Below, piece by piece: positions 39,820 through 47,889 of a stretch of DNA of 64,000 nucleotides. This DNA is from Oryzobacter faecalis (GTDB lineage: Bacteria > Actinomycetota > Actinomycetes > Actinomycetales > Dermatophilaceae). Below the pieces are notes generated by a model, which saw only the letters and a list, made by a program, of their open reading frames with translations, had not been told where the DNA came from and did not search any database. The DNA is taken from assembly GCF_046764005.1 (NCBI RefSeq), contig NZ_JBKOFW010000010.1:1-64000 (forward strand), given 5' to 3'. Position numbers and translations under genes: made by a program. Position 1 is the first letter of the stretch, and each line of letters opens with the position of its first letter.

Positions 39820-42692
39820 GCGGAGTCTCCTCTGCGCAGGTGCTGGGCGAGGTCGCCGTGCCGGGCGGACACGGCGTCGGACAGGAGCGCGAGCGCCCCG
39901 AGGACGAGCACGGCGAGCCCCGCGAGCGCCCCGGCGACGGGCCGGGGCTCGACGGGCAGGCGGGCGACGGCGCCGGTGAAGGGCGAGAGGTCGAGGGCGG
40001 CGGCGACGGCCACGGGGGCCACGACGCCGGCCGCGACCCCGGCGAGGACGCCGAGCGTGAGCAGCGGCATCACCTCGGTCCACGCGAGGCGTCGCTCGCC
40101 CCCGTGGGGCAGGCCGAGGGTCCGCAGCCGGAGGACGAGCTGGGTGCGTGCCGGGCGGGTCGTCGCGAGGAGGAGCAGGAGCGCGAGGAGGGTGAGGACC
40201 GCGGCGAGCACGGTCCCGCCGGCGTAGGAGGCGGCGACGAAGCGGGCGAGCGCCCCCTCGGACGCCGCCGCCCGCCGGCCGTCGACGGTCTGCACGGCGG
40301 TGACGAGCCCGCCGAGCTCGCGACGGTCGCGCGACGCCGTGGCGGCGAGCCCAGCCTGCGCCTCGGCGTCAGCCCGGAGCAGGACGGTGTTCGGCTGGGT
40401 CGTCGGCAGCGCGGCGACGAGGGCGTCGTAGGGGACGAGCGCGACCACTGCCTCGCGGCCGGACACCGAGCGGGCGAGTCCCGGCACCGTGGCGACCCGG
40501 CGCGCCTCCAGCGGCGTGCCGCGCACGACGAGCCGGAGCTCCACGGCCTCGGGTCCGCCGCTGAGGACGATGGGGAGGGGACCGCCCGATGTCGGCAGGG
40601 CGGGCAGCTCGACCTCGGCGGGCGTGCCGCGCAGCACCTCCTCGTACGCGACGGGGTCGACGGCGAGCAGGGTGAGGGCCGACTCACGGTCGTCGACGAC
40701 GGCGCCCGCCGGCTCGAGGGCGGCCGGCAGCGCCGCCGTCACCCCGTCCCGGCCGGCGAGCCCGGCGACGTCGGCGGGGTCGATGCGCTCGGCGTCGACC
40801 CGGGCGTCGGCACCGACCGCCCGGTACGCCGCGAGGTCGCGGTGCGCGCCGACCGTGGCCGACAGGGTCGCGGTGAGGGTCACGAGGGTCGTGCCGACGA
40901 CGAGCGCCGTGATCGGCACGGCCGCCGACGACCCGGTGCGGGCCGCGCGGGTGAGCCCGAGGTACCCGACGAGCCCGCGCCCCCGGGCGGCGAGCCGGGC
41001 GAGGAGGCCGACGGGCCACGGCAGGACGCGGATCGCGACCACCGCGGCCACGAGCGCGACGAGGACGGGGGTCACCGTGGCGAACCAGTCGGTGCGCCCG
41101 GCGGCGATGACCTCCCCCCGGCTGCGCACGGTCGAGACGGCGCTGAGCGCGAGGACGACGAGGACGAGCTCGAGGACGACGCGCCGGGCAGCGCGACCGA
41201 GGGCCCGCGTGTCGTCGGGCACCTCCTCGAGGCTCCGCAGCCGACGCCACGTCACGACCACGGCGGCGAGCCCCGGCAGGAGGGCGACGAGGGCGACCTC
41301 GAGGAGGGCCGGGCGCGGCACGGGCCCGGGCAGCGCGAGGGCCGTCGCCATGGCGGCCAGGGTGGCCACGGGCACCCCCAGGGCGGCCGTCCATGCCGCG
41401 ACGAGCGTCACGACGAGGGCTGCCGAGGCCCCGCGGGCCCGCAGGAGCGCGACCTCGGCGGCCCGGCGGTCGGCGCCGACGAGCGCGGTGAGGCCGAGGA
41501 CGAGGACGGCGAGCGCCGTGACGCCACCGGTGACGAACGAGACGAGCACACCGGTCACGGCGACGTCGCGGTCGTAGCGCTCCAGGAGGCGGCCCAGGCC
41601 CGACACGACCGTCGGGCGAGCGGGCGCGGCGAGTGGCTGCTGGACCTCGGGCCCCTGGGGCAGGGCGTCCCAGAGTGTCCGGTCGGTCGCGAGCCGGACG
41701 AGGAGGGCCCGAAGCGGCGCGGCGTCCGTGCGAACCAGCCGGTCGGCGTCGAGGCGGTACCGCCACGTGTGGTCGAGGGCGGGCGACGCGGCACCGTCCT
41801 CCCCTCGCTGGACCCGCCAGATCCCGTCGGCGAGGGCGGCGTAGCTCGCCACGGGAGCGACGAGGGCGGCCTGGTCCTTGGTCTCGCCGTCGCCGAACAC
41901 GATCTTGGCGATCCCCAGCATCCGCGGCTCGGCGGTCCAAACGGGGTCGCCCGGATCGAGCGGCTCGTACGTGCCGGAGAGGACGACGGCGGTCGGCGTG
42001 ACGCGGCGGAGCGCGTCGTCGGACGGCGTGAGGTCGAGGACGTCGCCGACCTCGACACCCCAGGCCTCCGCGGTCCGGGCGGCGAGCGCGACGGGCACGA
42101 CGTCGACCGTGTGGCGCTGTCCGGTCGTGGTCGCGAGGGTGCGCCGGGTCGTCGGGGCCGCCGGGGCCTTGCCCGAGACCCACCGCACCCCGTCCGTCAC
42201 GACGTCGTCGACCCGCACGACGGCCTCGACGACGGAGACGTCGAGCCCGCTGCCGTCCTCGCGGGCGAGGACGAACGGGTCGGTCTGCGCGGCGACGTTC
42301 GCCTCGCCCACGAGGTCGGCGACCCGGGGGTCCATCGCCGCGCGCACCGCGGTGTCGACCGCCGCGAACGGCGGCTCGGCGTCCTCCCCCCGCGACTCGC
42401 CCGGGACGGCGAAGCCGCTCACCGCGCGCGGGGTGAGCCGTAGCCCGAGGTCGCGCTCGTTCGCCGGGGCGGACGTGACCGCGTCGGCGATGCCGCGGTC
42501 CTGGGCGCCGGCGGCGAGCTGCGGCAGGGCGACGAGGAAGACCGTGGTGACGAGCGAGAGGGCGGCGAGGAGCAGTGCGGTGGCCCGGCCACTGGGCCAC
42601 CCGTGGCGCAGGAGCGTGAGCCCGCGCAGCCCTGCCGAGGAGCCGGGGCCGATGCCCCGCCGCACCCGGGAGGACGCGTGGCGGCCGGTCAC
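39816..42692 (-). CDS. FtsX/MacB-like ABC permease, large
   Basis: Protein of 958 residues from the GTG at 42692, overlapping the upstream stop by 4 bases. One N-terminal helix (ATALLLAALSLVTTVFLVAL), a large extracytoplasmic domain, a block of helices around residues 380-560 and a second FtsX domain with the terminal helices near the C-terminus (VLTLLALLLLLATTRPAR, AGALAGLAVLVLGALALL). It likely has two FtsX units, an eight-to-ten-helix layout. Proteins of this shape export lipids or peptides or transmit signals. Substrate unknown. Confidence 0.87.
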   Translation of the reverse strand: MTGRHASSRVRRGIGPGSSAGLRGLTLLRHGWPSGRATALLLAALSLVTTVFLVALPQLAAGAQDRGIADAVTSAPANERDLGLRLTPRAVSGFAVPGESRGEDAEPPFAAVDTAVRAAMDPRVADLVGEANVAAQTDPFVLAREDGSGLDVSVVEAVVRVDDVVTDGVRWVSGKAPAAPTTRRTLATTTGQRHTVDVVPVALAARTAEAWGVEVGDVLDLTPSDDALRRVTPTAVVLSGTYEPLDPGDPVWTAEPRMLGIAKIVFGDGETKDQAALVAPVASYAALADGIWRVQRGEDGAASPALDHTWRYRLDADRLVRTDAAPLRALLVRLATDRTLWDALPQGPEVQQPLAAPARPTVVSGLGRLLERYDRDVAVTGVLVSFVTGGVTALAVLVLGLTALVGADRRAAEVALLRARGASAALVVTLVAAWTAALGVPVATLAAMATALALPGPVPRPALLEVALVALLPGLAAVVVTWRRLRSLEEVPDDTRALGRAARRVVLELVLVVLALSAVSTVRSRGEVIAAGRTDWFATVTPVLVALVAAVVAIRVLPWPVGLLARLAARGRGLVGYLGLTRAARTGSSAAVPITALVVGTTLVTLTATLSATVGAHRDLAAYRAVGADARVDAERIDPADVAGLAGRDGVTAALPAALEPAGAVVDDRESALTLLAVDPVAYEEVLRGTPAEVELPALPTSGGPLPIVLSGGPEAVELRLVVRGTPLEARRVATVPGLARSVSGREAVVALVPYDALVAALPTTQPNTVLLRADAEAQAGLAATASRDRRELGGLVTAVQTVDGRRAAASEGALARFVAASYAGGTVLAAVLTLLALLLLLATTRPARTQLVLRLRTLGLPHGGERRLAWTEVMPLLTLGVLAGVAAGVVAPVAVAAALDLSPFTGAVARLPVEPRPVAGALAGLAVLVLGALALLSDAVSARHGDLAQHLRRGDSA

Positions 42693-45600
42693 GACCCACC
42701 CCGCCGGAGCTCGGCCGCGACGTCGCTGCCCACCCGTCGCAGGACGAGGACGCCGACGGCCGCGAGCACGGCCGCGACGAGGGCGGCGAAGAGCACGAGT
42801 GGCAGCCACGGCAGGGAGACGAGCACCCCGGGCACCTGCCGGTGGCCGTCGCCGCCGACGAGGACCGGGACGACGGCGAGCGAGGAGAGCACCCCGAGCA
42901 CGAGGCCGACGACGACCGTGAGGGCGACGACGGCGACCCGCTCGGCCTCGAGCGTGCGGCGGATCCGGCCGGGCGGCATCCCCAGGGCGAGGAGGACGGC
43001 GTTCTCGCGGCGCCGCTCGCGCCCGAGCGCGGCGGTCGTCGCCGCGAAGCCGACGGCCGCGAGGACGAGGGCGGCGGCGGTGACGAGGGTCATCCCCGCC
43101 CGCATCCCGGCGTTGACCGGGTTGGCGAGCCGGTCGTCGACGACCTCCGAGCGCAGCGCCACCGTGCTCCCCGCGGGGAGGTCGGCGCGCAGGTCGTCGG
43201 CGTCGACCGTGCCGTGCGGGTCGAGCCACCACTCCCCCGGCTCGACGACGCGGGGCGACAGCCGACGGTCGGCGACCGGCGGCTCGGGGGTGAGGAGCAG
43301 GGTCGGGAGGTCGACGACGACGGCGCGGTCGGGCTGGGCCGCGGTGGGGACCGCCTCGACGATCGCGACCACCTCGACGGGTACCGCCCTGCCGGCGACC
43401 TGGACCTCGAGCCGCCCGCCCACGGAGGTCTCCGTCGCGGAGGCCGCGGCCCGCGTCATCAGGGCGGGGACGGCGTCGATGGCCGGTGCGAGGACTGCAC
43501 TCGACAACCCTCCGGGGGAGGGTCTCTCGGCGATGCGCTCGAGCCCCTGCACCGGGGTGCCGGCGGCCGCGGAGGCCGGCCCGGTCGTCAGCGCCTCGTC
43601 GATGACGAGACCGTACGCGGCCGTGCCCGGGTCGGTGGGCGTCACGACGGGCGGCAGGGACCCCCCGCCGAGGACGATGCCGCTGGAGACGGTCCCGGTC
43701 ACGCCGACGAGCTGCCAGGGGCCGCCGCGCGGCGCCGGGAGGTCGACGGTGAGGTCGGCGGGCGCGGCGCGCACGGTCCCGAGCCGCAGGGTGGTGAGCA
43801 GGCCCGTCCCGTCGCGCAGCACCGCGTTGGCGGTGGCCTCGGCCCGGGCGCCGGCGCCGGCCCGGGCGTCGAGCCGCATCGTCAGGGTGAGCGAGGTTGC
43901 GTCGTCGGGGAGGGTGGGGGCGTCGAGGGACGCTCGCCCGGCCGTGAGGCGCTCGGTGAGCGAGGACCACGACTGCCCGTCGAGGGTGTCCGGGCGCGGG
44001 TCGACGACGCGCCCGGCCACCGCGGCGTCGAGCGCGAGCACCGTGACGTCGGTGACGGGTCCGAGGGCCACGGACTCGCGCAGGACGGGGGTCACCCGCT
44101 CCGCCCCGCCGGCGGCCGCGCCGAGCCGGCCCGCGACCTCGGCGAGGCGCGCCCCGCCGACCGCACCGGTGACGACCCGGGCGGGCGCGCCGGTCTCGAA
44201 GGCGGACTGGTCCTCGACGGCGCGCTCGGCGGTGGCCGAGTGCGCGAGCGCGAGCGACCCCATCGACACCGCGAGGAGGACGAGCAGGACGGTGCCCGAC
44301 TGGGCGGCCAGGCGCCGGGAGAGCTGCCAGCCGCCCCAGGCGACGTCGAGCCCCGGGCGGGTGCTCGTCACCCGGGCCACCTGGCGGGACAGGACGGGGA
44401 GAAGGCGCAGGCAGAGGACCGCCGAGCCCGCGACGACGAGCGCTGGAGCGGCGACCGTCAGCGGGTCCGCGGCCGCACCGGCCGACCCGTCGTAGCGCCG
44501 CAGCTGGACGACGCCGAGGACGCTGAGCCCGACGAGGGCGACGTCCAGCCCCGACGAGCCGAGGGCGCGCAGGACGCGGGCCGCACCGCCCGCGCCACCA
44601 CGGGCCCCGCCGCGCGCCCGGCCGACCCGCAGGGTCGTGGACACCACGACGGTGCCCGCGAGGACCGCCATGAGGGCGACGGAGAGCCACGGAAGCCCGG
44701 CGGTGCCACCGGTGGCGCCGAGCCGGTCGGGCGGGAGCCCGGCGCCACGCGCCACCGCCCGCGCGAGGAGCGGTGCCCCGAGGAGCGACCCCACGGCGCC
44801 GACGGCCACGACGGCGACCGCGTCGGCGGCGGAGAGGGCGGCGAGCCGGCCCGTCGAGGCACCGCGGGTCCGCAGCAGCCGGGTCTCGGGGTCGCGCAGC
44901 GCCGCGAGGAGCGCGGCCGCCACGACGAGGCTCGACGCGCCGAGGACCACGAGGAGGACGGTCGGCGCGAGGAGGGCCGACCGGACCCGGGTGCCCGACA
45001 CCTCCGCCCGGTCCAGCACGGCGGGCAGGCTCGAGGTGAGACGCCCGTCGCGCAACGGTCGCTGCTCGCCCTCGGGCGCGACCGTCCCGGCTCCACTGAC
45101 GCGCTCGAGCCGGTCGATGACGGCGTCCACCCGCTCCCGGAGCCCGGGGAGGCGCGCGCCCGTCATCCCGTCGAGGTCGGGGGTCCAGCGCCAGGTGACC
45201 GAGGAGGCGCCGACGAGGGCGGTGTCGAAGGCGCCCTCGGCGAGGACGACCGGCCCGTAGGTCGTGAAGTCGGTGCGCGTCACGCCGCGGAGCCCGAGCG
45301 GCTCGTCGGCCCAGCGCCCCTCCTCGACCCCGGTCGGCACGAACACCCCGACGACGGCGACCTCGAGGGGCGCGGTGTCACGGTCGATGAGGTCGGTGAG
45401 TGCGAGCCGGTCACCGGCCGAGACCCCGAGGGCGGCCGCTGCCCGCTCCGGGAGGACCGCCTCGACGGGCTGTCCGCCCGGTCGGGTGCCGGCGGCCGGC
45501 GCCGCCGGCCACGCGCCCGAGACCAGCCGGGCCCGCTCCCCGATCCGGTCGACCTCGGCGAGGAGGACCCGGTCGTTCTCCGCGCCCCCGCGCAGGCCCC

Positions 45601-45889
45601 GCGTGGTCGCGGTGGCCGTGCGGGTGAGGGTGGCGCTCCCTCCGTCGTCGACGGCCTCGCGGACCCGCCGGTCGGCGTCGGCGAGCTCGCCCGGGCGGAG
45701 CAGGGCGGTGAGGACGGCCCCCCGCTCGCGCGCCGGCACGTCGAGCTCGGCGCGGACGGCGGCGTCGGAGATCCCGACCGAGAGCAGCTGGAGCGTCGCG
45801 ACGACGAGCATCGAGGTGAGCACGGAGGTCGCCACGGCGACGAGGGCGGTGCGGTGTGCTCCGACCCGATGCAGGAGCAGGGCCCTCAC
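42689..45889 (-). CDS. FtsX/MacB-like ABC permease, very large
   Basis: Protein of 1066 residues from the GTG at 45889, behind GGGGAGGG and 38 bases below a TAGGGT -10. Same layout as its downstream neighbour: an N-terminal helix (VAVATSVLTSMLVVATLQLLS), extracytoplasmic domain, mid-protein helices (VLLVVLGASSLVVAAALLAAL), a second large soluble part and a terminal FtsX helix pair with QPDRAVVVDLPT and LRRVGSDVAAELRRGGS. The two permeases probably form a heterodimer served by the two ATPases below. Substrate unknown. Confidence 0.87.
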   Translation of the reverse strand: MRALLLHRVGAHRTALVAVATSVLTSMLVVATLQLLSVGISDAAVRAELDVPARERGAVLTALLRPGELADADRRVREAVDDGGSATLTRTATATTRGLRGGAENDRVLLAEVDRIGERARLVSGAWPAAPAAGTRPGGQPVEAVLPERAAAALGVSAGDRLALTDLIDRDTAPLEVAVVGVFVPTGVEEGRWADEPLGLRGVTRTDFTTYGPVVLAEGAFDTALVGASSVTWRWTPDLDGMTGARLPGLRERVDAVIDRLERVSGAGTVAPEGEQRPLRDGRLTSSLPAVLDRAEVSGTRVRSALLAPTVLLVVLGASSLVVAAALLAALRDPETRLLRTRGASTGRLAALSAADAVAVVAVGAVGSLLGAPLLARAVARGAGLPPDRLGATGGTAGLPWLSVALMAVLAGTVVVSTTLRVGRARGGARGGAGGAARVLRALGSSGLDVALVGLSVLGVVQLRRYDGSAGAAADPLTVAAPALVVAGSAVLCLRLLPVLSRQVARVTSTRPGLDVAWGGWQLSRRLAAQSGTVLLVLLAVSMGSLALAHSATAERAVEDQSAFETGAPARVVTGAVGGARLAEVAGRLGAAAGGAERVTPVLRESVALGPVTDVTVLALDAAVAGRVVDPRPDTLDGQSWSSLTERLTAGRASLDAPTLPDDATSLTLTMRLDARAGAGARAEATANAVLRDGTGLLTTLRLGTVRAAPADLTVDLPAPRGGPWQLVGVTGTVSSGIVLGGGSLPPVVTPTDPGTAAYGLVIDEALTTGPASAAAGTPVQGLERIAERPSPGGLSSAVLAPAIDAVPALMTRAAASATETSVGGRLEVQVAGRAVPVEVVAIVEAVPTAAQPDRAVVVDLPTLLLTPEPPVADRRLSPRVVEPGEWWLDPHGTVDADDLRADLPAGSTVALRSEVVDDRLANPVNAGMRAGMTLVTAAALVLAAVGFAATTAALGRERRRENAVLLALGMPPGRIRRTLEAERVAVVALTVVVGLVLGVLSSLAVVPVLVGGDGHRQVPGVLVSLPWLPLVLFAALVAAVLAAVGVLVLRRVGSDVAAELRRGGS

Positions 45890-45926
45890 GACACCCGCCC
45901 TCCCCGCTCGACCACCGGACCGAGCC

Positions 45927-45932
45927 ACCCTA
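45927..45932 (-). promoter_or_regulatory. -10 of ABC transporter operon
   Basis: Minus-strand TAGGGT in TTAGGGTGG, giving a leader of about 31 bases with a strong ribosome-binding site. Confidence 0.55.
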
Positions 45933-45958
45933 ACCGCGCGCCCGCGCGGGCGGGGCGG

Positions 45959-46000
45959 CCCGGGGCCGGGTCGTCGCCGGATCGTGACCCGGCTCCCGGG
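45959..46000 (-). terminator. terminator of the tre operon
   Basis: CCCGGGGCCGGGTC at 45959-45972 pairs with 45986-46000 with a single bulge and a 13-base loop, 15 bases after the treZ stop. It separates the tre operon from the ABC promoter. Confidence 0.75.
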
Positions 46001-46014
46001 CCCGGCCGGCGCCC

Positions 46015-47889
46015 TCAGCCGAGGACGACGACGGCAGCGCTGTCGGGCGGGAGGACGACGCCGCCGGGCGCCACGGAGGTCGCGTCGGGGTCCCACGCGA
46101 GGACGACGCCGCGAGCCCCCTCCACGGGTACCTCGCGGACCCCACGGCCCAGGTTCGCGACGACGGCGTAGGCCGCGGCCGACCGGGGGCGGTGCTCGAG
46201 GACGACCCATCCCTCGGTGTCGTCGGCGCGGACGTCGACCTCCGCGAAGCGGGTCGGCCCGTCGCCGAGGAGCACCCGGCGCAGGGCCGTGCAGGCGGAG
46301 TACCACCGCAGGACACGGGCGTGCGGTTCGCGGCCGACCTCCTCCCAGCGCAGCACCGAGCGGTGCCGGGTCTGCGGGTCCTGGGGGTCGGGCACCTCGT
46401 CGGCGGCCCAGCCGTGCGACCCGAACTCGGCCCGCCGGCCGGTGCGGACCGCGTCGGCCAGCCAGTCCTCCTCGAAGCTCGTGAAGAACTGCCACGGTGT
46501 CGTGGCGGCCCACTCCTCGCCCATGAAGATCATCGGCGTCGTGGGGGCGAGGAGGTAGAGGGCGGCGCCGGCGGCCTGTCGCGAAGGCCCGACCGTAGCC
46601 GAGATCCGCTCTCCCACAGCGCGGTTGCCCACCTGGTCGTGGGTCTGCAGGTACCCGAGGAGGCGGCGGGCGTCGAGCGCCTCACGGTCGACGGGGGCTC
46701 CCCAGGGCCGGGCCCGGAAGCTGCTGTGGGTGCCGTCGTGGAGGAAACCCCGCGTGAGGACCTTCGCGACGACGGCGAGCGGACCGACCTCGTCGCGGCC
46801 CTCCCCACCGGCGAAGTCGGCGTAGTAGCCCTGTCGCTCGCCGGTGAGCGCGACGTGGAGCGCGTGGTGCACGTCGTCGTCCCACTGCGCCGTCATCCCA
46901 CGCCCGCCCTCCGCGGTGGGCGTCACCATCGCGACGTCGTTGAGGTCGCTCTCGGCGACGAGGTCGAGGGGGCGGCCCAGCTCGACGGCGAGGGCGGCGA
47001 CGGCATCGGACAGCTCGGCGAGGTAGTGGCGCGGCGAGGAGTCCTTGAGCTCGTGGACGGCGTCGAGGCGAAGGGCGTCGACGTGGAAGTCGCGGAACCA
47101 CCGCAGGACGCTGTCGACGAGGAAGGCGCGCACCTGCTCGGCACCGTCGTCGTCGAGGTTGACCGCCGCACCCCAGGGGGTGTGGTGGCCCTCGGTGAAG
47201 TACGGACCGAACCGGCTGAGGTAGTTGCCGCTCGCCCCGAGGTGGTTGTGCACGACGTCGAGGGCGACCCCGAGGCCGCGCCCGTGGCAGGCGTCGACGA
47301 ACCGCTGCAGCGCCTCCGGGCCCCCGTAGCCGTCGTGGACGGCGTAGAGGTCGACGCCGTCGTACCCCCAGCCCCACCGGCCGGGGAAGGCCGCGAGCGG
47401 CATCAGCTCGACGACGTCGACGCCGAGCGCGACGAGGTGGTCGAGGCGGGTCACCGCGGCGTCGAGGGTGCCCTCCTCGGTGAAGGTGCCGACGTGCAGC
47501 TCGTAGACGACGCCGCCGAGGACGCCGGCGCCCTCGCGTGGCCCGCGCCAGCCGTCGTCGGTCCAGGCGAAGCTGCCGGGGTCGAAGGTGCGGCTCGGGC
47601 CGTGGACGCCGTGCGGCTGGTGGGCACTGCGGGGGTCGGGCAGAGCCGGCTCGGCCCCGTCGAGGACGAAGGCGTAGTCGAGGGTCGCGTCACCGACCTC
47701 CGCAGGCGGTTCCCACCGCCACCAGCCCCCACCGACCGCCGTCATCGCCTCGCGCTGCGGAGCGTCCCCGTGGGACAAGATCGCCCAATTGGTCGAACCT
47801 GTCCCGGCGGGACGGTCTCCCGGGACCACGGACCACTCGATGTCGACGTGCTGCGGGATGGGGGCCCACACCTCGATGGCGCGGCTCAC
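46015..47889 (-). CDS. treZ: malto-oligosyltrehalose trehalohydrolase
   Basis: GH13 enzyme of 624 residues that cleaves free trehalose from maltooligosyl-trehalose. N-terminal beta-sandwich (residues about 1-110), VYELHVGTFTEEGTLDAA (TreZ hallmark), DALRLDAVHEL with the nucleophile Asp, VAESDLNDV with the acid Glu, and LQTHDQVGNR with the stabilising Asp. The GTG start overlaps the treY stop by 4 bases. It is the last gene of treX-treY-treZ. Confidence 0.96.
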   Translation of the reverse strand: MSRAIEVWAPIPQHVDIEWSVVPGDRPAGTGSTNWAILSHGDAPQREAMTAVGGGWWRWEPPAEVGDATLDYAFVLDGAEPALPDPRSAHQPHGVHGPSRTFDPGSFAWTDDGWRGPREGAGVLGGVVYELHVGTFTEEGTLDAAVTRLDHLVALGVDVVELMPLAAFPGRWGWGYDGVDLYAVHDGYGGPEALQRFVDACHGRGLGVALDVVHNHLGASGNYLSRFGPYFTEGHHTPWGAAVNLDDDGAEQVRAFLVDSVLRWFRDFHVDALRLDAVHELKDSSPRHYLAELSDAVAALAVELGRPLDLVAESDLNDVAMVTPTAEGGRGMTAQWDDDVHHALHVALTGERQGYYADFAGGEGRDEVGPLAVVAKVLTRGFLHDGTHSSFRARPWGAPVDREALDARRLLGYLQTHDQVGNRAVGERISATVGPSRQAAGAALYLLAPTTPMIFMGEEWAATTPWQFFTSFEEDWLADAVRTGRRAEFGSHGWAADEVPDPQDPQTRHRSVLRWEEVGREPHARVLRWYSACTALRRVLLGDGPTRFAEVDVRADDTEGWVVLEHRPRSAAAYAVVANLGRGVREVPVEGARGVVLAWDPDATSVAPGGVVLPPDSAAVVVLG

